Position numbers and translations under genes: made by a program. This document shows positions 32,835 to 44,351 of a stretch of 64,000 bases of DNA, in pieces; position 1 is the first letter of the stretch; each line of letters opens with the position of its first letter. A model generated the notes under the pieces. It had not been told where the DNA came from. It ran no database searches and saw nothing but the letters and a program-made list of their open reading frames with translations. Source of the stretch: Daldinia sp. FL1419 (lineage: Eukaryota; Ascomycota; Sordariomycetes; Xylariales; Hypoxylaceae); the NCBI GenBank assembly GCA_025201765.1, contig MU623442.1:1-64000 (forward strand), given 5' to 3'.

Positions 32835-34040
32835 TTATCTCCATCCATACCGTGACCCAGCCTCCTTCCGGTTCCCATGGCCCTTCGCAAAACTCTCCTC
32901 CAAGGCATCGCGCTGGTTTTGGACTTGCGAAACAAGTTGGCGCAGATTGTGTTTTCCGGGCGCGATGGAGCGCACGGGGTTATACGTAGGTTGTAGTTGT
33001 CCCGAGGCGCGCAGCGCTTCGTTGTGCGCGTACTCGCGATCCGTATCGAAGCGCACTACACGGCTACTCGAGGGCTCACCGCCGCGTCCAAAGAGTTCGC
33101 GCCGTGCGGCGGCGGATAGGTTCATGTCTGCGGCTATGGCGTCGAGAGTATCGGCGTTGGAGCTGGTGGGCGCGGCGGCTTGTGGTGGAGCGTTGTGGGA
33201 GGCGGCAAATTGCGCGTCGTAAGCGGCGAAGTCGTCGGCGGTGAAGGTGGAGGTAGTGAACATAGGTTCATAGACCCCAGTGCTAGACATGCTGGTTTCT
33301 GTCTGGTCTGTTTCTGGCTCGTCGGATATTGAAAAGAGCGACCTTTTCTGCTTTTTGGGAGGTGGTCCTTCTTTTTCCTTCTCTTCCGCTTGTGATTCCT
33401 TGGTTGGTTGAGGGGCTGGCGACGTGGACGTGGCCATAGCTGTAGCTGACTTCGGCGCCTTTGGCGCGCTCTTCTTGTTTGGCTTACGCGACACGGACAA
33501 CGGTTTAAACATTAATGGTTTACCAACCAGTTTGACTTCCTCTGCCGGCTTCTGTTCTGCGGGTATAGATGGCTGTTTTGCCGTTGGTTCTGCGTCCTCA
33601 CCCTGATTTCGTATTTCATCCGAGCCTCCATCTTCGTTACTGTCCGTCCCCCTGCTAAAACCGGGTGTAGCGCCCGTCTTTAGATTGATGCCTGGTTTAG
33701 GCGCTGACTTCCCGCTACTACTCGTCGCCGTAGGCTTTCCGACGTTCTTTGGAGGCGGGAGTAATGAGTTGAAGCCACTAAAGGCGCCCCCTCCCCTGCC
33801 TGTGGTCCTCACGCGCTTCGGCGGTGGTTCGTTGGCTCTATCTAGGACTTTAGTCTCGTCGCGATTAGATGAGCTCTGTGGAAGGTTGACGAGGATTTTG
33901 CCCGGTTTCGCTCGGTCGACTACTTTCTGAAATGGTTTTTTGCCGTTCCCTGATGGAGCCACTACGGGTTGAGAGGGGGCCGCGGGCTTGGCGACAGTTT
34001 CGGAGTCCGACTCGGAATCTGAATAGTCGACGAGACCCAT
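32835..34040 (-). CDS. PRCC-family protein (MAD2B-interacting / spliceosome-associated)
   Basis: 401 residues in one exon, starting at MGLVDYSDSESDSE, the characteristic opening of PRCC proteins. An in-frame ATG 57 bases upstream is less likely. The middle is disordered and Pro/Lys-rich with basic signals (PPPKRVRTTGRGGG, PPPKKQKRSLF). The PRCC C-terminal domain spans about the last 130 residues: TADDFAAYDAQFAAS, LSAAARRELFGRGG, then PTYNPVRSIAPGKHNLRQLV and the final GSRYGWR. Human PRCC binds MAD2B and is found in spliceosomal complexes. A nuclear role is therefore likely, but the fungal function is not established. Confidence 0.88.
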   Translation of the reverse strand: MGLVDYSDSESDSETVAKPAAPSQPVVAPSGNGKKPFQKVVDRAKPGKILVNLPQSSSNRDETKVLDRANEPPPKRVRTTGRGGGAFSGFNSLLPPPKNVGKPTATSSSGKSAPKPGINLKTGATPGFSRGTDSNEDGGSDEIRNQGEDAEPTAKQPSIPAEQKPAEEVKLVGKPLMFKPLSVSRKPNKKSAPKAPKSATAMATSTSPAPQPTKESQAEEKEKEGPPPKKQKRSLFSISDEPETDQTETSMSSTGVYEPMFTTSTFTADDFAAYDAQFAASHNAPPQAAAPTSSNADTLDAIAADMNLSAAARRELFGRGGEPSSSRVVRFDTDREYAHNEALRASGQLQPTYNPVRSIAPGKHNLRQLVSQVQNQRDALEESFAKGHGNRKEAGSRYGWR

Positions 34041-35538
34041 TTTCACGTAATGAAATGGAAGTTGACGAGGTATGGAAATCTGATGATGTAGTTTCAATGT
34101 CTAATTTCTGAAAGCTTAAGCGGATGTGGCGTCATAAGGCATATGAAATGTGGAGTGTGGCTGTTTTAGTAACTAGTGTGGGTAAAAGCGAAAAGCGGAT
34201 CCATCCAATGTATCCATGTGCTTATATAATATATGGAAGTACCTTCAACGAGCCATGAGTTGATAGTACCTGGGTACATACTACATGTTTATTACCTATA
34301 ACTAATTCCACTATCGTGCTGCTTATGATATACAAAGGCAAAACTCAACTTACGCAACAACTATTCCTCATTTCCTTATTTGGAATATTGTAATTGCAAT
34401 TTTAATCATTCTTGTCTATACGTTTCCTATATGGGATACGAGGTTTCTCTTAGCACCCGCTTATTCACCCATTTAATCCCACCAAGTTGCTACTGGACTA
34501 GATCTCCATTAGTCCAACAATGGATTTACGGGTTGAAGAATTTTTTCTTGTTGATATAATTGAAGACTTGGCGAGAATACGACCTTACCCGTAGTACCGC
34601 GTTTGGCGAGCCTGATATCATTGCCAAGCATAACCGCTGTCCATAGCTTCTTACCGAACCGAAACTAAAGCTATGCTCGGCCTGCGGGTTGTAAGAATAT
34701 ATCTCATATTATACCCCAAAAGGAGAATACTAACAGTATTTTTTTTGAAAGTGTCCGTGAGTAGAGTCCAATCCTCGTCGTTACGAGTCTCCCTGTTACA
34801 AGTTAGAATCGGTAGATGGCAAGCATTATAACTACGCTCCCTTAGTTTCTTAGTCTTTGCAGCGATCAAAGCTAGATACCTACTTGTGCCTTACTACGAT
34901 AGCAGATATCGAAAGTAGACCTAGCAAGCTAGAGTTGCATGATTGGTCTTGGGAGGGCTTCCACATCGATCTGGAATCACGTCAGATGCTTTCCTAGCCA
35001 CCTTAGGCAGGTAGGTGAGTGAAGGGACGGAGATGAGATACATATTAACTAACGTTATACGTAATTGGAACTTCAAATGGCTATAGAGGATGATCCCAAC
35101 GACACCTCCTAATATCTACCACTCAAAATGGGCATATTTTTACGTTTGCGCGCAATTCTAGTGGCTTGGCCGCAACGGGGGGATGCTCCATGCACCAAAC
35201 ATACCAAGAGTCCCTACCGACTCTACAGAACCACCCTTCCCTTTGATGAGATTGATTAGATTGATAAGATCATTTTTATCTAATCAATCAGCTCGTATGT
35301 CGCCTAGTTATCCTTTATGTGAAAGGGGAAGCTTTCGACCGAGTACCAAGAAATCGTCACTAGATTATAGCTCCGTATGCGGACCTTGTACGAAGGGTCT
35401 GGACAGTGTTAGCCGCAATTATTTTTAATATAAAAACCGACGCAGCTTCCAGGCCCTAACCATGATTCCGTTTTTACTAATCCTCTTTTTGGTGTTCGGA
35501 TCTGAGAATCGAGCGCGGGCGACCAATCCACATACACA
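34041..35538. promoter_or_regulatory. Divergent intergenic region, PRCC gene and O-methyltransferase
   Basis: About 1.5 kb between two divergent starts. The small frames at 34651-34869 and 35183-35428 show no conserved content. A short AT repeat GATTAGATTGATAAGAT lies near 35255. No clear promoter elements. Confidence 0.45.
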
Positions 35539-37157
35539 ATGGCGGATTCGCAACCAACACTGAATAGCCTTGCGGCAAAGATCACGGAACTCTCGGAGAC
35601 TTTTACGCGCTACCTGAAAGAAAATAATATTCAACAGCCAACCTTTGCAGCGGATAGTCCAACTAGTTACAGTAATTTGTCGCCCGAAATATTCATGACT
35701 CGCCAGTTGCTGGCGGATGCTCTATCAGATTTGTGGTACTTGTCCCAGGGTCCAAGTGAGAGTATTTACAACTATGTTCATAGCGTGAGAATTATTATCC
35801 TACCGCGTTACTTTTGATTCGCACTTGTCCTAACACGTCTAGTGTATACCTGATGCCGCAGCCCTCAACATCTTAAACCATTTCGACTTTTGGTCCGCCG
35901 TTCCCTTGGATGGCTCTGCCTCGTACCCCGAGATTGCTGAGCGTGTTTCTCTCCCCGAAGAAGTCGCGAGGCGAGTTCTACAACATGCTGTGACTCTCCG
36001 TATCTTCGAGGAGACAGATCCTGGTAAATCTTCGTCGAGTATTCGCCATACCTCTCGGTCGGCGGCATTAGCACGCAATGCTGGACTAAAAGCGCTTGTC
36101 TCTTCGGTTCTAGACGTCGCAAGTGCACCGATGATGGTCATGCCCGAAGCATTAAGTAGATATAGCCGTGGAAAGCCGAGTTTGACCCAGGACATGGACA
36201 AGACGTCATTCGCCTTGCTATATAGTGGAGGGCTACTCGGAAAGCACAAAACCTCTTGGGACTTACTTGAGAATGATGGCGAAGGGGCAAATAAGGGTTG
36301 GCGCCAAAGGAATTTTGTCTCATTTATGGGCTATATAAAAGAGATTTTTCATCTCGAAGGAGTCTGTGAGTTTAACCCGCTATTCATTTTCTTCCGAGAC
36401 TTGCCTTTTCGGGCCGCCAATCTATGAAATGAGACATGCGATTCAAGATCACTTCGACGACCCGCGGAGTACAAGTTAGCCAGGACCAACTAACCCAAGT
36501 GCAATAGTACTGGACGCTTACGACTGGAAATCCATAGGAAAAGCATCAGTAGTCGACGTAAGTCCGTACCATGCCCGAACCTATTTATATATCACAAACC
36601 CTACGATCGACCAGAAGTATGCTAATGCCAATTAGGTGGGGGGCTCTGCTGGCCATGATTCCTTCGTGCTGGCACGGAAATTTCCCGAGCTCACAATTAC
36701 AGTGCAAGACTTACCACAAGTACAACCGGTATTCGAGGCCAACGTCCCCGAAGACCTAAAAGACCGTGTATCGTTCGTGGCGCATGATTTCTTCCAGCCG
36801 CAGCCCATTCAGGCGGACATCTATATCATTAAGTTAATCCTCCACGACTGGCCAGATCATGAAGCAGTCAGAATGCTACGAGCCATGATCCCTGCCTTGA
36901 AGCCGGGCGCCCGTATCGTACTCATAGAGTACATCGGCGACCAGCGCGAGACTGAAGGGCCGACCTTGCCACGCTCGATCCAGAACATGGGCACGGCTAC
37001 CGATTTAAGGATAATGGCTCTCTTTAACGCAAGAGAGCGTCCGGTTGATGCATGGGCCAAGATTTTCCGGGATGCTGATGAGCGGTTTGAGGTGGCTCAT
37101 GTCAATGCTGATCCTCTGTCTTTTATCTCTGTGGTCGAATTCGTCTGGCGTGGATAA
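35539..37157 (+). CDS. SAM-dependent O-methyltransferase of fungal secondary-metabolite type
   Basis: Exons 35539-35784, 35843-36365, 36508-36557 and 36636-37157 give about 446 residues, the usual size of sterigmatocystin 8-O-methyltransferase-like enzymes. The N-terminal dimerisation/helix-turn-helix part reads FDFWSAVPLDGSASYPEIAE, LPEEVARRVLQHAV. The SAM site is VVDVGGSAGHDSFVLARKFP, followed by FVAHDFFQPQPI. The catalytic base region is LILHDWPDHEAVRML. The domain order is complete, so the enzyme should be active. The junction of exons 2 and 3 is the weak point: it leaves EGV-LLDAYDW, about four residues shorter than relatives, so a small exon inside 36366-36507 is possible. No polyketide synthase or other tailoring gene is adjacent, and the substrate is unknown. 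Confidence 0.87.
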
Positions 37158-37835
37158 ATTCTATATATTTGAATTGTCCACCGTTGATTTATTGAAATCT
37201 CTAGGTTAGCTACCTAAGGTACCTACATATTGATTTCATGAATACATACCTAGCTAGGTATATACATGGTTATAACGGTATCAAACTACAGTCTTCTCGA
37301 ATCACTTATGAGTCTTATGTCATAGTTTGTAAACAAACACTGTTAGGATGAAAGACTTGTTTACTAGTAGTTAGTAAGAACTATAATTGTGCATATAATT
37401 AGTGGTTTACGCGTCAACGGTTATTTGACAATGATCCTATCAGCTTGGGACTTCATTAGGTACGCCCAAGTAGATACATGTAATGGGCTGTGGACCTCAG
37501 GAATATTAGTACCTAGCGCTCGAGCCATTTGTGGTAGGTACCTACCCACCTCTGTGTATTGTACATCTACCACCTAAGAGGTACAATAGGTATCCCGTGC
37601 ATACCAAGACCCCCCGATAACGCACCTGTAGGAGCTACCTACCTACGCTACTCAGCTCGCCCTTCCCCAATCTATAACAAAGATTATTTTTACTTAGAAT
37701 TGCTTCAGTTCCGTCGTAGGCACGAACGTCGCATCTTCTTCATACCAGGTATTTAACCTGGCATGATTGTCGCCTTACGAGAATGAATGTAATTGATTTC
37801 TTCTTCTCGCCGAGTAAGCTGGTCTACTATTCAGA
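37158..37835. other. Intergenic, upstream of SIN1/AVO1
   Basis: 678 bases with repeated TACCTAGGTA-like motifs (37205-37265, 37500-37575, 37630-37650). No gene. Confidence 0.45.
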
Positions 37836-40400
37836 ATGTCGTTAATACAGGTCGAAGAGTATGTAAACCTATAGCCCCTCGTTACAAGTTATAGCCGTGG
37901 TTTTATACTTAATACTGACTTGTCAATTAGTTTGGTATCCTACCAATTACGAACAAGCTACCTGAGCGAAGTAGCCGATGGCGTCGGCGAGCGCCTTATT
38001 ACTATCAACGATAGCTTTCTTAACACCGCTCCTTTTAAAGCCGCTGGCTGGCGACCGAACCCATCACACATCAAGCGAACTCATTCGCCCCCAATACCTA
38101 CTGCCATTGCATCCGAATACTTTCAAGCTGCCCCGAGGTCCACAGGTTTGACGCTCGAGGATGAAGCCGAAGAAGGGGGTATGTTGACCGGCGGTGGAGA
38201 TACGCTAGGACCAGGAAGTGCTCTCAAGCGGCGAAGAGAAAGGCGTCGCGAACAGATGGAGGAAGATGATAGTAGTGATTTAAGCGACGAGAGCGATGAT
38301 GATACGGATCAAAGGGCTGCGCAGCAAATAAGATTTGCAAAGATGCCCCTCCGGAGTCGAGCTGGATCCTCGCCTATCCAATCGTCCAATCTGCGTCAAG
38401 CCACCAATATGTCATCTCCACGAGCTGCTCCAGCACCTCGACGAGGATCGCAACCTACGCTGGAAACTGTCAAGGAACGGCCGCGCCGGGATACTGTCAC
38501 GAGTAGCGAGATTTCATCTGACAACGAGTTTGATGCTTCCGGTTATCACAAAAATAAGGAAGCCGCGAGAACAAGAGCGGCAAGATCACACTCTAGAACT
38601 ACTCCGGAATCTGGGCATGGCATTAGACGCCGAGAAAGTGACCTACTAGCTGAAGAAGACGAAGAGAACTCTGATATGTCAGATACTTCCTCGGCTTTTG
38701 TCGAAAGTGTTGATTCGACTTCTATCTTAGATACTGTCGAGAACCCGGCAGTCGGTACCTCTCCGGGTCAGCAGGTGGTCGGCACGGTTCCGAAGCAATT
38801 GCTAAGACAGTCTACAATAAGGAAACCAGTGCCGCCAACTCAACCACAGATGCTTCAAGCTCTTCCACCACCTCGGCCTATGAGTACTATTAGGCCTCTA
38901 AGCATGGCACCACCCCGTAGTCTGCTCTCGGACGCCTTCAAGGCGAAAAAGACCAAGCCAGCTATGCCGTTCGATGCGTTCGCATCTTTATCGGGACAAG
39001 GCGACCCTGATCCTCTTAGAATACGGATTTATGCGCCGTTTTCCGAAGATCCAGAGACACCCTTTGAGGTCCCTATAAGGCGTAATATTCAAGAGGCGGA
39101 TGGGACATTCAGGCCAGTGACAGTCGCCGAGCTGATCGGGTTGAGTCTATGGAGGTATCATGCCGAAAAGCTTCAACCTCCAGTTCCTGCCGATAAGCTA
39201 AATGTGAATTGGTGGACCTTGCGAATGGTTGAAGAAGGTGGTGAAGTGGACGACGATTTTGAGCCATTAGATCGTAAAAAGCCTGTGAATTCGTTTACGA
39301 CAGCAAACAACCGGGCTGCAAGGTCGCGATCGGCTTCAAAAGCCTACGACGAATTTGCCCTGGTGCAAGCTTCGGAGGCCGGCTTCGCAGAGAACCAAAT
39401 CCAAACGCCGCAATACGAACAGCAAGACGTAGCGGAGGAGGTGAATGACGAAGAGGCAACACCAAAGAGTACTCCTCAGCCACAGACCTCCCCGCTAGCC
39501 GTAGCGCATCCTCGGTCCAATCCTATTATCACAACAACCTACCGGGTGGACACGCCTTTGGCCGACAAGCCGCCTCCCCAGGTTTCTGCTCCGGCGGCGA
39601 ACAGAGGACAACACAAACTTCTACGGGTTCATATACTATCATCCAATACAGCTCCGGGGCAAATGGTAATTCTTGACGTTACTACGGATATGTATCTTGC
39701 CGAGGTTCTTGATCTAGTTTGTCGTAAGAGGCAACTTGACAAAAACACTCACGTGCTCAAACTTCCTGACTCCGGCGCTGTAGTTCTCGTAGACCGCACT
39801 GTTTCGTCTATCGGCAATGTTGAAGACTTGGAACTCCATCGTCGCCGGTTCGCAACGGATGGCCCGTTGACGATTGGATCCCCTAGCAGCCCCTCTCCCA
39901 AGCCGCATGTGTGGAATGAATTTCCTCAAAAGGGGAAAAAGAAGCTCATGACAACGCATCCCCTTGCCCAGGAGAATATAATGCAGGACGAAGCCGGTAG
40001 CGGCGACGTCAAATACAAGAAGTACACGGTTTGGCGTAAACAGGCCATGAGGTTTGTTGGTATGAACGAGCGAATCCTCGTCATCGATGGCGAGTACGTA
40101 TACATACAACCATCTTCCGGAGGCAAGGCGATACGAGAAGGAGGAAAGACCACAACAGTTCACTTCAGCAACGTAGTTGGATGTAGCGTTTCACGCCGTC
40201 ATCCAACCAACTTTAAGGTAAGTCAATGCCGAACCTCTTGTTCGTATACATAGTATAAATACTAAACCTCCGTCTAGCTCCTCGTATATAAAGCCACGGA
40301 GAGCAAAAGATATGATTTCGAGGCTAGGAATTCTCAGGAGGCTGCGGAAATCGTACGTGAACTTAAGAAGGGAATTTCTCCCTATAATAGGGACATTTAG
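37836..40400 (+). CDS. AVO1: TORC2 subunit SIN1/Avo1
   Basis: Exons 37836-37858, 37931-40217 and 40278-40400 give 810 residues. The 23-base first exon codes for MSLIQVE and joins to LVSYQLRTSYLSEVADGVGE, the conserved Sin1 N-terminus. A long disordered acidic/basic region follows. The CRIM domain, which recruits Akt-type substrates, covers about residues 345-488 (FDAFASLSGQGDPDPLRIRI, ELIGLSLWRYHAEKL). The Ras-binding-like domain covers about 568-652 (KLLRVHILSSNTAPGQM). The C-terminal PH domain, about 703-808, binds membrane phosphoinositides. Its last strand and helix (LLVYKATESKRYDFEARN) come from exon 3. All three family domains are present in order. It acts in TORC2 at the plasma membrane. 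Confidence 0.95.
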
Positions 40401-42838
40401 AAAATGCCCTGATAGGGGATTTCTCGAATCCGAACTATTCGAACCGAGCTAGAACAGGCGCACTGGTGGATAACAACTTTACAGGTTGGGAGCATGATGA
40501 TCCAACAGCACATCTACCTCTTTAATATTGGGTGTAAGCTTCGACGAAGCACCATACATTGCCAACCGATTATATGTAAATTTATTCAAACCTTATGGAG
40601 CTAGAGGGCTATATGCGTCTACGGTTTAGTGGTCTATGACGGACTATCCGATATACGATATACGATATACGGATCTGAAGAACTCTGTTATTCTTCATCT
40701 TGCGAAGCACTTATAATTTAGCTGCCAACTCGCTTTTGGACCTACATCTTCGTAGTCTTGAGTAGGTAATTTATCTGTATTTACTCATCAAGTATTATAT
40801 TCGTTAGTACCATAATGGCTTAGGTACCTGGGTAGGTAGGTAGGTAGAACTCCACGGGATCCATTCAAATCGACTTCTCCCATACATCATAGCCCTACAA
40901 CTTTTCGTTCGGAGCCCTAGCATGAACCTGCTTTAATTCCGCAATAATTTCAATCTGCGTTAGGTAATGCTTAAAATTATATACGCAGACGAGAACGGTT
41001 AATGAGATAATGGATTAATTCGCAATTTCCGTATAGTGTTCCGTTTTCTAGCGCCCTGGGGTTCGATGCATCTTGCCATTCACCCTAGCGGTTAATATCT
41101 TTTGCAGTCCCTGGTCAAGTCCATGGGGTTGTCCGTTTACCAGCTGCCAACCCACGAGGCCACAGTTTTTGACATGATCGTGCTCACATAGTCCAACCTC
41201 CTAAATGCTGTGCTGCTAAGCACCTAGATACTTGGGTAAGTACTCGTGGGTAGGGGAACATGTTGTCCTCAGATCGTACGCTGAATTTATGCAGTGTTTA
41301 TATTCTATTCCCCCAACGGTATATAAATACCAACCTGCGCTGATCAACCCGGTAATGCACCAGCAATGTAGTGGCACATCATAACAGGGCTGAAGAAGTT
41401 CAAGTTGCCCTGTCCCTGATCAGCTCGCCTCGTAGGCCGTATCCGGGACTACCTAGGGTAAAAGATGTATCAGGTTAAGTAAACCCGTACACCACGTCGG
41501 CCCGGTTTGCAGTGTTGTACATCAAGTCCGACTTCAGTAAAATTGGTCCAGTAGAGGACGAATTAAACGATGTTCGTTACTTGGTAAGACATCACATTTT
41601 GAGAGCAAGGATTTGCTAGTAACCTAGGTAGACTATGCTATGGGGGCTTGCTAACGGGAAGATAATTATTGGGCAACGGGTTAACCAGAGGCATTTTACA
41701 TGTCCCAAATGGAAAAGCTAGCAACATGAGAATATGAGACGATGGATTAAAAGACGGTAACACATAAACATGTCAAAATACGCCAATAAACGTGTAACTA
41801 TGTGACAATCACTAGAAATCAAGTATTAGTATCTGCTAGGCAGATAGCAAACGGATAAATTAGATGAGGCAACACCTGGTACGCGGGACGACGGGAGAGC
41901 GGGTAGTGACAGGATACATCATGAAGAGAACTTCGAGACGATAGGAAGATCAGGTCGAAAAGAAAAGGGGATACATTCCTAGGTACACATACCTACACGG
42001 TGTACATATGTAAATACCCCCATAAATGCATGGTAGGTACTTGATGTTTGATAAGAGGTAGGCATTCGTCCTAACCTACATGTACCCAGGTAATTATCTA
42101 TTGAGATGTATCTACCTAACCATGGCTGATTCAGAATCATACATATTGGATGTATCTCAGATATCTGGCGTAGGTCCTTCCACTAATAGGTACATGGTAG
42201 GTATCAACTAAGTGGGACGAATGTATATAAATTTGATCCTGTGAGATGCCTTTAAATCACCATCACTAGGGAGATAGATACGTAGCTACCTACAAAAGGG
42301 AAGCGACCTAGCATGAACTGCATGTATTATCGACTAAAAATCAACTGGGAAAAAATAAAAAATCACTACATGTCTACATGTACACCGTGTTGATTTCCTG
42401 TTTAGGGTTAACATATGCACCTTGGTTGTCGCGTGCCTTCCTAGAATCACCCATAGAGACGCAACTACCAGATATAAACGTATCTCTACGGTGAATCAGT
42501 CACTTGAATCGTTCCTTCCTGCTTTCTACAAATTTACACACTTTCCCAACTTTAGCTCTAGGTACGAAAAACAAAGTATTACAAACACGTCAAAAACATC
42601 TTCCCTCTCTTTTCCTTTTCTTCCACCTTTTCTTCTCCACGACTCATCAAAAATATCTAACCATTTCCTTACACCTTCGACGTCCTAGGCAAATATTCTT
42701 CGTCGATCATCAAGATCATCAGGTTAGATCGTTAGATCGTTAGGCCATTGCTATTTCTTACTTTCCACCAAAGTTCGCAAACTCAAACAACCTTCCCAAG
42801 CATTCTTCGAGTCCACTTCACTATAGAAGATCGTCAAG
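40401..42838. other. Long intergenic region and leader of the cell-wall protein gene
   Basis: About 2.4 kb without a supported gene. A tandem of ATATACG (40649-40672) and runs of TAGGTAGGTAGG (40828-40848) and ACCTACATG motifs (41985-42110) are seen. From about 42500 the sequence is CT/CA-rich with TTTTCTTCTCC tracts, typical of the leader of a strongly expressed fungal gene. Short frames at 42422-42743 lie within this leader. Confidence 0.5.
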
Positions 42839-43605
42839 ATGCAGTCTTCCAAGGTTCTCGTCACCATTGCCATGATGGCCGCTGGCATCGTAAGTTATAT
42901 TTTCTACCTTTAGCTGCTGCCTAATCTGCGCTCTTTAACCAATCCTCTAAAATTGGAAAAATGAACTCGCTATCTGCTCATATTCCCTTTGCGACACATA
43001 ATTATTTCCCTGTTCAACTTTCCCCCAGTAGCTAACGTTATTATTTTTAATAGGCCGCCACCAATGTCGACACCGTCAAGAAGGAGGAGACGTCCTGCAC
43101 CTGTGAAGGTGTGACCATCACCATGACCGTCCCTCCCAACGAGAGTGTTGGCGAATCCTTCACTCCCAGCGGTGGCTACCCTGGGTTCCCCACTGGCACC
43201 CCCTCTACCGTCTTGGTGACTGCCACTCCCTCTTCTCACCTGACTGGCTCTGAGAGCACTCCCGTCATTGGTTCTGTCACCGAGACTGTCTCTTTGTCGT
43301 CCACCGAGTCTACCAAGACTGGAACTATCGAGACCGGAACTGGCAGTATCACTACTTCTGTCCCTGAGACTACCAACACCGCCACCCAAATCACTGGCAG
43401 CGGCAGCATCACCGAGTCCCACTCCTCTCACACCGCTAGCGTGACCACCAGCGAGTCTCACTCTCACTGGATGACCGAGCCTACTGCTAGCCCCTCCGAG
43501 AGCGCCCCTCCCACCTCGGTTGCTGGTTCTCTGTCTGTTGGCATTCTAGGCATGACCGGTATCCTTGGCGGAGCTGTTCTGGTCGCGATGATCAACTACA
43601 TCTAA
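42839..43605 (+). CDS. Secreted Ser/Thr-rich, probably GPI-anchored protein
   Basis: Exons 42839-42889 and 43054-43605 give 200 residues. A signal peptide is visible (MQSSKVLVTIAMMAAGIAAT). The mature part starts with TSCTCEG, then a Ser/Thr/Pro-rich body suited to O-glycosylation. The C-terminus has a hydrophobic stretch (GSLSVGILGMTGILGGAVLV) after small residues, which fits a GPI attachment signal. Codon use is strongly biased to ACC, GTC, CCC, AAG and GAG, unlike its neighbours, suggesting high expression. It has a long pyrimidine-rich leader. No known adhesin or enzyme domain is recognisable. It is probably a structural cell-wall or surface protein. Confidence 0.82.
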
Positions 43606-44351
43606 GGGGAGACATACAGTGGTCTGATAGGGATGCTTTCGCAATAGAGCAAGAATGTTCTTATGATCTCACACATTCGATTCATTTCTGTGGATACACA
43701 ATCATAGTTGTGGTATTGCTTTTGCATGCATCGATGATGAAAACGAGGCAGGTTTAATGATCAATGGAGGGATGTATTCTAGGGCTCGTTAAGTTGCATT
43801 GGCATACTATCACTGTTATTATGATAGGTACAGGAGTTTCCCCCAATTTGGTAGGAATGGATCGCAAGCATTGATTTTGAGGGTTTCTCATAGGACAGAA
43901 ACATGCTACTCAAACAATAGCTGCTTAATATTACAACTGTTAACTGAACTTTGTTGTGTGTTTTCCTATTACATTGCATCTGTGATAATAGCTCGGTAGT
44001 GTTGCTCTGGCAAATACATTTTTTGGCACCATAGTTCGCTCTAGCACCATGTGCCGCTCTAATTACTGAAATTCTTAGAATTGACGCCACGATGGCTTTC
44101 CCACTCATATTGATACTTGCTATTCGCGCACTACCTTCTTAGGATACTTCGGGGTAGGTCCTTAGAATAATGAGTGATAATGTTGATATGTGCAATAACC
44201 CCTGACAGACGTAGCGCTTCCTCTTTTGAGATTAGAAAATCCGTAGTAGTCTTCTGCGACAAAGTTGCATGACGCAAAACTAATACATATTTTCTTTCTA
44301 ATTACTAACTTCTTATTCCATAATACGACTTGTACGTAGAAGCCCAGACCC
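43606..44351. other. Convergent 3' intergenic region
   Basis: 746 bases between the cell-wall protein and the dehydrogenase, which converge. Overlapping small frames on both strands (43779-44108, 43799-43999, 44162-44407) have no recognisable content. Confidence 0.45.

Noticed and set aside
42970..43467. 165-residue minus-strand frame rich in Gly/Ser/Arg
   Set aside because: It is the antisense shadow of the Ser/Thr-rich surface protein; its length comes from codon bias on the other strand.
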